Origin: CADEED01 sp963842515
Lineage (GTDB): Bacteria > Pseudomonadota > Gammaproteobacteria > Steroidobacterales > Steroidobacteraceae
Length of the DNA: 64,000 bases
Assembly: GCA_963842515.1 (NCBI GenBank)
Contig: CAWJGO010000001.1
Span: forward strand, 992,001 to 1,056,000
Direction: 5' to 3'
Part shown: one piece after another, positions 57,026 to 64,000 of the stretch
How positions within the stretch are numbered: the stretch's first letter is position 1
Layout: each line of letters opens with the position of its first letter
Program-made: the position numbers and the translations under genes
The notes under the pieces: generated by a model
The model's database searches: none
The model's input: the letters and a program-made list of their open reading frames with translations, nothing else
Told to the model about the DNA's origin: nothing

Positions 57026-57513
57026 AGCCGGCCGTGAACTCGACCACCCACATCCACCAGATCTACATCAAGGCGGAGCCGGGTGCGATCTGGGATGCGA
57101 TCACCAGTCCCGAATGGAACGGCAGATACGGCTATCGCGGCGTCAGCCATTACGACCTGAAGCCGGGCGGGAAATTCAAATGCATCGCCAGCGAGCAGAT
57201 GCGCTCTTTCGGGCTACCCGAAGTGGTCGTCGACGGCGAAGTCATCGAGGTGAAACCGCCGTTCAAGCTGGTGCAGACGTATCGCTTCCTTTTCAACGAT
57301 CAGCACAAAGCCGAGGGCTTCACGCGCCTCTCATTCGAGATCGAGCAGACCGCGGGCGGCTTCTGCCGCCTGACCGTCACGCACGACACGGCGGGTGCGC
57401 CGATGATGCAGACCGCCACGACTTCCCGCTTCAGCACCGACGGCGGTGGTGGATGGGACTGGATCCTCAGCGATATCAAGACGCTGCTGGAGACCGGCAA
57501 GACCATGTCGTAG
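56998..57513 (+). CDS. SRPBCC/AHSA1-domain protein
   Basis: 171 aa, overlapping the ArsR gene by 28 bp, so translationally linked. Helix-grip fold of the AHSA1/START type: IYIKAEPGAIWDAITSPEWN, YDLKPGGKFKCIASEQMR, DGEVIEVKPPFKLVQTYRFL and the C-terminal helix GGGWDWILSDIKTLLETGKT. ArsR-SRPBCC pairs are common; the SRPBCC protein is thought to bind a hydrophobic ligand or act as a co-chaperone-like factor. No catalytic residues can be named. Confidence 0.9.
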   Translation: MPPVAQESLKPAVNSTTHIHQIYIKAEPGAIWDAITSPEWNGRYGYRGVSHYDLKPGGKFKCIASEQMRSFGLPEVVVDGEVIEVKPPFKLVQTYRFLFNDQHKAEGFTRLSFEIEQTAGGFCRLTVTHDTAGAPMMQTATTSRFSTDGGGGWDWILSDIKTLLETGKTMS

Positions 57514-57565
57514 GCAGTCATTGTCCGCCCGGTGCCGCATAATGACGCGGCACCGGGGATGGGCA

Positions 57566-57685
57566 ATGCGAACACTGCGGCTCAAGGTCAAAACAGCTTC
57601 GCGCGTCGATGAGCTTTCCGAGCTCGACGATGGCAGTTGGCTGGCGCGCGTGAAAGCACAGACGCTCGCGGACCAACCACCATGA
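57566..57685 (+). pseudogene. Truncated DUF167 (YggU-like) gene
   Basis: 39 codons: MRTLRLKVKTASRVDELSEL followed by DDGSWLARVKAQTLADQPP and a stop. The stretch up to ARVKA matches the N-terminal third of DUF167 proteins (usually about 95 aa, continuing P-x-D-G-K-A-N-x-x-L); that part is missing. The last codons overlap the start of the GST-like gene by 4 bp. A deletion at the junction probably removed the rest. Confidence 0.6.
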
Positions 57686-58386
57686 TCACGCTGTATACCT
57701 TCGGCCCGTACTTCGGGCTGCCCGATCCCAGCCCTTTCGTCATGAAGGCCGAGATGCTGCTCAAGCTCTCGAAGCAGGAATATCAGACCAATGCGCGCGG
57801 CTTTCCGCGCGCGCCCAAGGGCAAGCTGCCGTACATCGAAGATGGCGGCACCATCATCGCGGACTCCACGCTGATCCGTTTGCACCTCGAGCAAAAACAC
57901 GCCATCGATTTCGATCGGGGTTTGTCGACGCGCGATCGCGGCGTCGCCTGGTCGGTGGAGAAAATGCTCGAGGACCACGTGTACTGGGTGCTGGTCTACT
58001 GGCGCTGGATGAAGGACGACAATTTCGCGCGCGGACCGAAGGGGTTCTTCAAGCGTGCGCCGGCGATCATCCGCCCGCTCGTCGAGAGGATGGTGCGCGG
58101 AAAAGTGCGGCGGAACCTCCACGGACACGGGATCAGCCGCCACACCGAAGCGGAGATGACCGCGTTGTCCAATCGCGCCATCGACGCACTTGCCGATGTG
58201 ATGGGCGACAACCGGTATCTCATGGGCGAGCAGCCCTGCGGAGCGGATGCCACGGCGTTCGCGTTCATCGCCGGCGGGCTCACACCGGTGTTCGAAACGC
58301 CGGCGCGCGACAAGCTGAAGTCGATGAACAACCTGGTCGCGTACCGCGACCGCATGATGGCGGAGTTCTACCCCAACTTTGAGTAA
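57682..58386 (+). CDS. Glutathione S-transferase-like protein
   Basis: 234 aa. ATG at 57682 begins MITLYTFGPYFGLPDPSPFV, a thioredoxin-fold N-terminus with the S-P-F contact; KGKLPYIEDGGTIIADSTLI has the cis-Pro and the D-S glutathione-binding pair. The C-terminal helical domain has YLMGEQPCGADATAFAFIAG, the N-capping/hydrophobic staple of GSTs. It belongs to the metaxin/FAXC-like branch by pattern. No good ribosome-binding site precedes the start, in line with a deletion at the truncated DUF167 junction. Its TAA is inside repeat copy B. Confidence 0.88.
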   Translation: MITLYTFGPYFGLPDPSPFVMKAEMLLKLSKQEYQTNARGFPRAPKGKLPYIEDGGTIIADSTLIRLHLEQKHAIDFDRGLSTRDRGVAWSVEKMLEDHVYWVLVYWRWMKDDNFARGPKGFFKRAPAIIRPLVERMVRGKVRRNLHGHGISRHTEAEMTALSNRAIDALADVMGDNRYLMGEQPCGADATAFAFIAGGLTPVFETPARDKLKSMNNLVAYRDRMMAEFYPNFE

Positions 58387-58425
58387 TGGGGTCAGACCCC
58401 ATTTGCTAGCAAAAGGGGCCAGACC
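58385..58425. repeat. Palindromic dispersed repeat, copy B
   Basis: AATGGGGTCAGACCCCATT (58385-58403) is a 9-bp-arm palindrome, followed by TGCTAGCAAAAGGGGCCAG. Nearly identical to the reverse complements of copies A and C. The stop codon of the GST-like gene is formed by its first bases; the next gene's ribosome-binding site lies just after it. Confidence 0.88.
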
Positions 58426-58443
58426 TCGATGCGAGGATTGCAA

Positions 58444-59487
58444 ATGAAACCAGCCCGACTGTTTGTCTTCGGCCTGCTGTTGCTGCAGGTTTCCCTCGCG
58501 ACGTTTGCCGATGGACCGGCAACAGATACGCGCGTCGCGTTCCTCAAGGTCATCGACCGGCCCAAGGTGGCGTTGAAGCCCGAGCTCGCTGAGATGGCGC
58601 CCGTCGAGGGCCTGAAGAAATACCATCTGTGGTTTTCATCGGATGTGACCGAGCGAGTTCCAGGCTATCTACTGTTGCCGGACGCCGAACGTTTCGAGGG
58701 CCGCCGGCCCGTGGTCATCGTGTTGCACGGCACGGGCGGCAACAAAGACAGCGTCGCGGATATCGTGCTCAAGGCCGCGCGAGCCGGCTTCATCGGCGTC
58801 GCCATCGATGGCCGTTTCCATGGCGAGCGAACCAAAGCCGGCACTGGAGCCGCGGAATACAACGAGGCCATCGCCGCTGCATTCAAGACCGGCGTGGGCC
58901 ACCCGTTCTACTTCGATACGGCGTGGGACGTGATGCGGCTCATCGACTATCTAGGCACGCGTAACGATGTGGAAGGCGCGCGGATCGGACTCACTGGAAT
59001 TTCCAAGGGCGGCATCGAGACGTATTTCACCGCGGCGGCGGACCCGCGGGTCGCCGCCGCGGTGCCGTACATCGGCGTGCAGAGCTTCAAGTGGGCGCTG
59101 GACCACGGCCAGTGGCGGGCGCGGATCGCCACGATTCAGAGCGGGTTCGATGCGGCGGCGGTTACGGCGGGCAAGGCATCTGGAAGCGTCGACTTCGTGC
59201 GTGAGTTCTACGCGCGCGTCGCCCCCGGCATCGACGGGAAGTTCGACGGACCGGCGATGCTGGCCGCGATCGCCCCGCGACCCTTGTTAGTGGTGAACGC
59301 CGACTCGGATGCGAACACACCGATCGCCGGCGTGCGGCTGGCGGTGGCGGCGGCAAAAACTGCCTATGAAGCGGCGGGCGCGGCCGACCGACTGCGGCTC
59401 ATCGTTCAGGAAAACACGCCGCACCGCGTGAACCCGGAGAGCATCGACGCCGGGATCGAGTGGTTCGTCCGCTGGCTCAAACCCTGA
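58444..59487 (+). CDS. Exported alpha/beta hydrolase (dienelactone-hydrolase/acetyl-xylan-esterase-like)
   Basis: 347 aa from ATG at 58444, with GAGGA 6 bp upstream; an ATG at 58429 is a less likely start. Signal peptide (1-22). Hydrolase core: VPGYLLLPDAERFEGRRPVV, IVLHGTGGNKDSVADI (oxyanion loop), nucleophile Ser in LTGISKGGIETYFTAA, Asp in VVNADSDANTPIAG and His in QENTPHRVNPES. So the triad is complete. Likely a periplasmic esterase; natural substrate unknown. Confidence 0.88.
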   Translation: MKPARLFVFGLLLLQVSLATFADGPATDTRVAFLKVIDRPKVALKPELAEMAPVEGLKKYHLWFSSDVTERVPGYLLLPDAERFEGRRPVVIVLHGTGGNKDSVADIVLKAARAGFIGVAIDGRFHGERTKAGTGAAEYNEAIAAAFKTGVGHPFYFDTAWDVMRLIDYLGTRNDVEGARIGLTGISKGGIETYFTAAADPRVAAAVPYIGVQSFKWALDHGQWRARIATIQSGFDAAAVTAGKASGSVDFVREFYARVAPGIDGKFDGPAMLAAIAPRPLLVVNADSDANTPIAGVRLAVAAAKTAYEAAGAADRLRLIVQENTPHRVNPESIDAGIEWFVRWLKP

Positions 59488-59490
59488 TTC

Positions 59491-59533
59491 AGGTCCGGCC
59501 CCTTTTGCTAGGAAATGGGGTCTGACCCCATTA
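59491..59533. repeat. Palindromic dispersed repeat, copy C
   Basis: The 19-bp palindrome AATGGGGTCTGACCCCATT (59514-59532) with a GGCCCCTTTTGCTAGGAAA flank, inverted relative to copy B. Fills the gap between the convergent hydrolase and lactonase genes and includes the lactonase stop codon (TAA on the minus strand). Confidence 0.88.
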
Positions 59534-60664
59534 CTTCAGGAAGACGATCGCCATCGGCTTCACCAGCGGCACCGGGTCGCCCTTCGGCGCCAGTGTTCCC
59601 GACTTCGCATCGACGCGGAACACGGCCACGTTCGCGCCTTCCTGATTGCTCACCAGCAGCCACTTGCTAGTGGGGTCCAGTGTGAAATAGCGCGGCACCT
59701 TGCCGCCTGACGGCACGCGTTGCTTGAGATTGAGCGCGCCGCTGCGCTGGTCGATGTCGTACACCACCAAGGTATTCTCGCCGCGATTCGACGCGTACAG
59801 ATACTTGCCACCCGGATGCACGGCGATCTCCGCCGCGGTGCTCGGATCCTTGAAGCTGTCTGCCAGCATTTTCACCGATTGAAACTGCGTGAGCGCGCCC
59901 TTGTCCGCATCCCAGTTGAACGCCATCACTTCATTGGCGAGCTCGGCGATGCCGTACAGCCATTTGCCATTCGGGTGAAAGGCCAGGTGGCGCGGCCCCA
60001 TGCCGCCCGTCACTTTCGTGAACGGCGGATCATTGGGCATGAGCTTGCCGGTGGCGGCGTCGAACTTGTAGACCACCACCTGATCGATACCCAGATCCGC
60101 CACCAGCCCAAACTTGTTAGTTGGATCGGTGCGGAACCAGTGCGCGCGCGGCTGCGTCTGGTGCTGTGGATGCGCGCTCGAGCCGACGTGCTGCACAAAC
60201 GCCGTCTGCTGATCCAGCGAGCCGTCATTGGCGAGCGAAAACACTTCGACGTAGCCGCCGCCGTAGTTCGCATCGAGCACATGGCGGCCGCTGCCATCCA
60301 CGCTCACATAGCTTGGGCCGCGACCCTTCGATTCCTTGTGGTTGAGCAGGCGCAGCGCGCCGGTCTTCTTGTCTTCGACCGCAAACGCGCTGACACCACC
60401 CGGCGTGCCCGTGTTGCACACGTATAAGCGCTCGCCGTCATCCGACAACGTGAAGTGCGCGGGGTCGCGCGTCGCGATGACCAGCTTCGGCACCGACAGC
60501 GCGCCAGTGTTCGAGTCGAACTCGGCCGCGGTGATTCCCATCTGATCGGGATTCTGGGAGGCGATGTAAACCAGTGATGTGTTAGCCATGGCGATGGTGG
60601 TCACGCTTGCGAAGAGAAGGGCGAGTGCTGACTGTGCGGCGAAACGCCGCGGCGCGGATTTCAT
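59531..60664 (-). CDS. Lactonase-family beta-propeller protein, exported
   Basis: 377 aa from ATG at 60664; upstream in-frame starts would bury the signal peptide (1-27, ending AMA). Seven-bladed propeller of the 6-phosphogluconolactonase (YbhE/Pgl)-like family: SDDGERLYVCNTGTPGGVSA, GPRHLAFHPNGKWLYGIAEL, AAEIAVHPGGKYLYASNRGE and PRYFTLDPTSKWLLVSNQEG. Secretion makes a role in the pentose pathway unlikely; a periplasmic lactonase or binding protein is more probable. Confidence 0.88.
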   Translation of the reverse strand: MKSAPRRFAAQSALALLFASVTTIAMANTSLVYIASQNPDQMGITAAEFDSNTGALSVPKLVIATRDPAHFTLSDDGERLYVCNTGTPGGVSAFAVEDKKTGALRLLNHKESKGRGPSYVSVDGSGRHVLDANYGGGYVEVFSLANDGSLDQQTAFVQHVGSSAHPQHQTQPRAHWFRTDPTNKFGLVADLGIDQVVVYKFDAATGKLMPNDPPFTKVTGGMGPRHLAFHPNGKWLYGIAELANEVMAFNWDADKGALTQFQSVKMLADSFKDPSTAAEIAVHPGGKYLYASNRGENTLVVYDIDQRSGALNLKQRVPSGGKVPRYFTLDPTSKWLLVSNQEGANVAVFRVDAKSGTLAPKGDPVPLVKPMAIVFLK

Positions 60665-60800
60665 TGTCGTGCGACTTTCTTGTGCGGGGGCACCAGCATG
60701 CCACATAAGACGCTTCCGGCGGTCGCAAAAGCCGATACCGGGTGCCCGCCTCGAGCGAAGTCGCAAGAAGGTTGTGAGGCGCGGCTATACTCCCGCGCGG

Positions 60801-61814
60801 ATGCAGCCTCCGCTTAAACGTAGTGAGCTCGACGGCCTGGCGGAATTCTATTCGCTGGACCCGCCGCGAACCGCGGCCATGCTCGAGCTTGCCGGTGCAC
60901 GTCCGTCGCGCGCCGAAGGGCTGCGCTTTCTCGCCCGGTATCTGCATATCGCCGGCGTGTTGTCCCTGGCCGCGGGCGTCGTTTTCTTCGTGGCTGCGAA
61001 CTGGAACAAGCTTGCGATTTTCGGGCGCTTCGCGCTCATCGAGCTTGTGCTGGCCGCCTGCGTGGCGCTGGCCTTCACCCGCCCGCCGCCGGCATTCATC
61101 GGCCGCGCGGCGACGTTCCTCGCGTTCGTCAGCGCCGGTGCCTTGCTCGCACTCTTCGGCCAGACCTATCAAACCGGCGCCGACATCTACGAATTGTTCC
61201 TGACCTGGGCATTGTTGGGCCTGCCATTGGCGGTTGCCGCGCAATGGAGCGTCGCCTCGGCAGCCTGGGTCCTGGTCCTCAACGTCGCGCTGTTGTTGTT
61301 CTGCGGCTGGCACCCTTCCGGGGGATTGCTCTGGGCGATCTTCGGCGGTGTGCACTTCCGCCCCGCGCATTTCATCATGGGTGCGGGCTGGCTGAACCTC
61401 GCGTTGTGGTTCGCCTTCGAATACCGGCGCGTCGATGCGGCGCCGGACTGGGTGCGGCGACTCATGCTGTCGTGCGCGTTCGGCTTCGGCACCTGGGGTG
61501 GAGTGCTCGGCGTCATGGGCGGCGACCTGGTTTACGACGACATGAAGAGCGATCCGAGAACTGTGCTGGCCCTCGGGATCGCCATGGCCGCTGTGGTTGT
61601 GTACGCGTTTCGGCGTCGCACCGATGTCTATCCACTGGCCGTGGTCATGGGCACGTTCATCATCGTGAGCATGGTGTGGCTCGCGCGCGTCGTGGAATTT
61701 CGTGACGCGGGCACGTTCCTGTTGCTGGCGCTGTGGCTCATCGGTACGTCGACGGCCGCGGGCAGGATATTGACCGTGCTCACGCGCCGGTGGCGCACGG
61801 GACCTGCCGCGTGA
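60801..61814 (+). CDS. DUF2157 multi-pass membrane protein
   Basis: 337 aa. The N-terminal domain (about 1-150) fits DUF2157: LARYLHIAGVLSLAAGVVFF, VAANWNKLAIFGRFALIELV, RAATFLAFVSAGALLALFGQ and TYQTGADIYELFLTWALLGL. About ten transmembrane helices overall. First gene of a three-gene operon with DUF4401 and GDYXXLXY proteins, joined by 4-bp overlaps. The set recurs in many bacteria with no known function; a membrane complex is likely. Confidence 0.9.
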   Translation: MQPPLKRSELDGLAEFYSLDPPRTAAMLELAGARPSRAEGLRFLARYLHIAGVLSLAAGVVFFVAANWNKLAIFGRFALIELVLAACVALAFTRPPPAFIGRAATFLAFVSAGALLALFGQTYQTGADIYELFLTWALLGLPLAVAAQWSVASAAWVLVLNVALLLFCGWHPSGGLLWAIFGGVHFRPAHFIMGAGWLNLALWFAFEYRRVDAAPDWVRRLMLSCAFGFGTWGGVLGVMGGDLVYDDMKSDPRTVLALGIAMAAVVVYAFRRRTDVYPLAVVMGTFIIVSMVWLARVVEFRDAGTFLLLALWLIGTSTAAGRILTVLTRRWRTGPAA

Positions 61815-62827
61815 GCAGTTCCGCCTATCTCGAATTCGTCGCGGCGCTTCGTGCGCGAGGCCTGATTCCGGAGAAGGCGCCGCCTGCCGAAGGCGTTGAG
61901 CGCCCATGGTTCGTCGTGCTGCTGCAGGGGGTTGCGGGCTGGCTCGCCGGTATATTCCTGCTGACCTTCATCGGGATCATGTTCAAACCCAGCTCGACCG
62001 GGGCAATCTTTGGTCTGGGCGCGTTGTTGTTAGTCGGCGCATGGGCGCTGTACCACGCCGACCGTGATGCGGTGTTCCTCGATCAGCTCGCATTGGCGAT
62101 ATCGATTGCCGGGCAATTCGCCGTTGCCTGGGGCATCGTCAAGGATCATTTGTCCGGCTTGCCGATCTCAGCGACCCTGCTTGGCCTGCAGATTCTCGTG
62201 CTGATCGTCATGCCCAACCAGGTTGCGCGCACGCTGGCGGCGCTGTTCGCCACCATAGCGTGGGTGTTCACCGTGAGATTCCTGTTGCGGCCCGGTCAGG
62301 GCGAACAGATGCTCTTCGGGTACGGCCACGGCGCCACCCCGCCAATGCTGGGCAGTTGGACGCTGCCGGTTGCCTGGGCACTCACCTGGCTGCCGTTGCT
62401 CGCACTCGGTGTCTGGCTGATCCGCAACGAGGCGCAATGGATGTCGAGCGCGCTGCGCAAGTTCGCGCGGCCGCTGCTCACCGGCGTATTGCTGGGCCTG
62501 TCGCTGGGCGGCATCGCGGCCGAGCCATTCACCGTGTTCCTGCTCGGCAATGAAATGATGGGCATGCGGTTCTCGTGGTGGGCGTTGTTCCCGCTGCTGT
62601 CGGTCGGGCTCGCCATGTCTGCCGCGTATGGCGCATTCCGGCTGCGCAGCAACGGGTTGTTAGGCTTCGCGATCGCCGCCGCGCTGCTGCACCTGTCACG
62701 CTTCTACTATCTGTATGGCACCACGCTCATGTGGAAGTCGGTGATCATGCTCGTCATCGGCGCAGCGCTGGTGGCGGCCGGCGTCTGGCTGGCCAGGCGC
62801 GAGACGGAACCCGGGAGCGCGTCATGA
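61811..62827 (+). CDS. DUF4401 multi-pass membrane protein
   Basis: 338 aa from GTG at 61811, overlapping the previous stop (GTGA). Cytoplasmic N-terminus (YLEFVAALRARGLIPEKAPP), then about nine transmembrane helices: VLLQGVAGWLAGIFLLTFIG, DQLALAISIAGQFAVAWGIV, LGLQILVLIVMPNQVARTLA, and the last FYYLYGTTLMWKSVIMLVIG. This fits DUF4401. Its own stop overlaps the GDYXXLXY start (ATGA). Confidence 0.88.
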   Translation: MSSSAYLEFVAALRARGLIPEKAPPAEGVERPWFVVLLQGVAGWLAGIFLLTFIGIMFKPSSTGAIFGLGALLLVGAWALYHADRDAVFLDQLALAISIAGQFAVAWGIVKDHLSGLPISATLLGLQILVLIVMPNQVARTLAALFATIAWVFTVRFLLRPGQGEQMLFGYGHGATPPMLGSWTLPVAWALTWLPLLALGVWLIRNEAQWMSSALRKFARPLLTGVLLGLSLGGIAAEPFTVFLLGNEMMGMRFSWWALFPLLSVGLAMSAAYGAFRLRSNGLLGFAIAAALLHLSRFYYLYGTTLMWKSVIMLVIGAALVAAGVWLARRETEPGSAS

Positions 62828-63285
62828 GAGTCCCGGTGTCCCGCGCATTGCTGGTGATCGGAGCTGTGCTGGTGCTCGGTGCAGTCAATTGGTCCATCCT
62901 TGCGAAGGAACGCATCAAGACGAACGGCGAGCGAATCTTCCTCGCACTGGCACCGGTGGATCCACGTTCGCTCATGCAGGGCGACTATATGGCGTTGCGC
63001 TTCGAGATCGCTGATCGCATCTCCACCGCGGCGAGCGGCACCGTGCCCTTGCTGGTGGAGACCAATGGCGTGGCGACACTGAACCCGGATCTCAACGCCG
63101 GTGGCCTTCGCATCCGCTATCGCCTGCGCAACGGCCAGATCTGGCTGGGCACCAATGCGTACTTCTTCGAAGAGGGCACGGCCGAGAAATACGAGGGTGC
63201 GCGCTACGGGGAGTTCCGCATCGACCGCGAGAGCGGCGAGGCGGTGCTGGTCGGCCTCGCCAACGAGAAACTCAAGCCGTTGTAG
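62824..63285 (+). CDS. GDYXXLXY-domain protein
   Basis: 153 aa with an N-terminal membrane anchor (about 6-26). The name-giving motif is present as LMQGDYMALRFEIA; it is followed by a beta-rich domain (GGLRIRYRLRNGQIWLGTNA, YFFEEGTAEKYEGARYGEFR). The rest of the protein is predicted to be periplasmic. Third and last gene of the operon, always found with the DUF2157/DUF4401 pair in my recollection. Role unknown. Confidence 0.9.
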   Translation: MRVPVSRALLVIGAVLVLGAVNWSILAKERIKTNGERIFLALAPVDPRSLMQGDYMALRFEIADRISTAASGTVPLLVETNGVATLNPDLNAGGLRIRYRLRNGQIWLGTNAYFFEEGTAEKYEGARYGEFRIDRESGEAVLVGLANEKLKPL

Positions 63286-63355
63286 GCGTCAACGCCCGTG
63301 GCGGCGACACGCCATTCGGCGTGCAACCAAAACGCCCTGGCGCTCGTAGAAACCA

Positions 63356-63404
63356 AAATCGGGGCGGGTCCCGATTTGCTAGGAAACGAGGAATGTCCCC
63401 ATTT
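63356..63404. repeat. Diverged dispersed repeat, copy E
   Basis: ATCGGGGCGGGTCCCGAT (weak palindrome) leads into TTGCTAGGAAACGAGGAATG and TCCCCATTT. The second half aligns with the right arm of the large inverted repeat at 40411-40459; the CTAGGAAA core is shared with copy C. It lies between the GDYXXLXY gene and the final peptidase gene. Confidence 0.7.
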
Positions 63405-63462
63405 CTCTCTTATATATAGAATGCCACTCAGCAATCCTCAGGCTTTTTGAGCAGAGAAAATC

Positions 63463-64000
63463 ATGAAAACCATTCTTGCCGCTCTCGCGGCCGCACTCGT
63501 CCTTCCTGCGATCACCTCCGCGCAGACGCCGGCCACTGCCGCTGAAGCAGTCGCGGGCACCGCGGTCATTCCGCGCTCGGCATTGTTCGGCAACCCCGAA
63601 AAGACCCAGGCGCGCGTGTCGCCCGATGGCAAGTTCATCTCGTTCATCGCACCGAAGGATGGCGTGCTCAACGTGTGGGTCGGCCCGCGCACCGATCCTC
63701 TGGCTGCCAAGGCCGTGACCAACGACACCAAGCGCGGCATCCGTCAGCACTTCTGGGCTTACGACAACAAACATGTGCTGTATATCCAGGACGAGGGCGG
63801 CGACGAGAACTGGCATCTGTATGCCACCGACGTGGCCACCGGCACCACCAAGGACCTGACCCCTTACAAAGGCATCGCCGCGCAAGTCGCGGGACTGTCG
63901 TGGAAGAAGCCGGGTGCCGTCGCTGTGGGTCTCAATGATCGCGCCGCCGAATGGCATGACCTGTGGGAAGTGAACATCGCCACCGGCAAACGTGTGCTCA
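63463..64000 (+). CDS. S9-family peptidase, N-terminal part (3' end outside window)
   Basis: 179 complete codons are visible. ATG at 63463 follows AGAG; a signal peptide comes first (MKTILAALAAALVLPAITSA). Then the start of an S9 beta-propeller: FGNPEKTQARVSPDGKFISF, GVLNVWVGPRTDPLAAKAVT, HVLYIQDEGGDENWHLYATD. This pattern belongs to acylaminoacyl-peptidase/DPP-like exported peptidases. The catalytic domain would lie beyond the window. Independent from the other S9 enzyme at 33826-35724, with which it shares family but little N-terminal identity. Confidence 0.85.
   Translation, partial: MKTILAALAAALVLPAITSAQTPATAAEAVAGTAVIPRSALFGNPEKTQARVSPDGKFISFIAPKDGVLNVWVGPRTDPLAAKAVTNDTKRGIRQHFWAYDNKHVLYIQDEGGDENWHLYATDVATGTTKDLTPYKGIAAQVAGLSWKKPGAVAVGLNDRAAEWHDLWEVNIATGKRVL

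Overview
The window is a GC-rich (roughly two-thirds G+C by eye), gene-dense chromosomal segment of a Gram-negative bacterium. It encodes a TonB-dependent receptor, an RND efflux pump, lipoproteins with clear lipoboxes, Tat-type signals, periplasmic Cu/Zn SOD, and a GGDEF-EAL protein. This mix, together with several S9/S41 peptidases and a GH97 glycosidase, suggests a free-living gammaproteobacterium of the Xanthomonadales/Nevskiales/Steroidobacter kind; that placement is an inference from gene content. No rRNA, tRNA, CRISPR array, phage module or intact insertion sequence was seen.

Layout. (1) 1-7256: an apparent operon of a PEGA/FGE-like protein (cut by the window edge), a proline-rich membrane-anchored protein, an FHA protein, two paralogous VWA proteins with an identical transmembrane entry motif, and a lipoprotein; a TPR protein with a TonB-like C-terminus faces it and overlaps it by 140 bp. 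This is the best candidate for an undescribed envelope machine. (2) 7257-8133: decayed genes (a methyltransferase and a DUF2062-like protein). (3) 8134-12770: FMN reductase, a LuxR-type regulator, a three-gene operon of exported proteins of unknown function, a TRIC-like channel and an SDR-like protein. (4) 12897-18085: GGDEF-EAL protein overlapping an NlpC/P60 lipoprotein, then a large Ala/Pro-rich protein with two SPOR-like modules. (5) 18133-31294, all minus strand: WYL regulator, Tat-exported protein, CurA-like reductase, RND pump and its adaptor, a zinc-ribbon protein, and a double-length UvrA. (6) 31376-39755: MHS-type transporter, SodC lipoprotein, S9 peptidase, TonB-dependent receptor, Tat-exported BBE-type FAD oxidase. 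(7) 39806-50981: Sel1-repeat protein, a Tat FAD oxidoreductase overlapping a giant propeller/HEAT/cytochrome c protein, RNase T2 with a coupled membrane protein, two exported proteins, a CadC-like TPR regulator and a protein with an LNPQPLPP motif. (8) 51214-64000: GH97 glycosidase plus S41 protease, ECF sigma factor with membrane partner, ArsR/SRPBCC pair with a visible operator, a truncated DUF167 gene, GST-like protein, alpha/beta hydrolase, lactonase-family propeller, the DUF2157-DUF4401-GDYXXLXY operon and the start of another S9 peptidase.

Structure outside the genes: five copies of a palindromic repeat family (core around GGGGTC-N-GACCCC and CTAG-AAA) sit exactly at gene ends, one of them as a perfect 49-bp inverted repeat shared by two converging stop codons. 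An AT-rich octamer, GTAGTTAG/CTAACTAC, occurs at nine or more places on both strands, far above what base composition would give.
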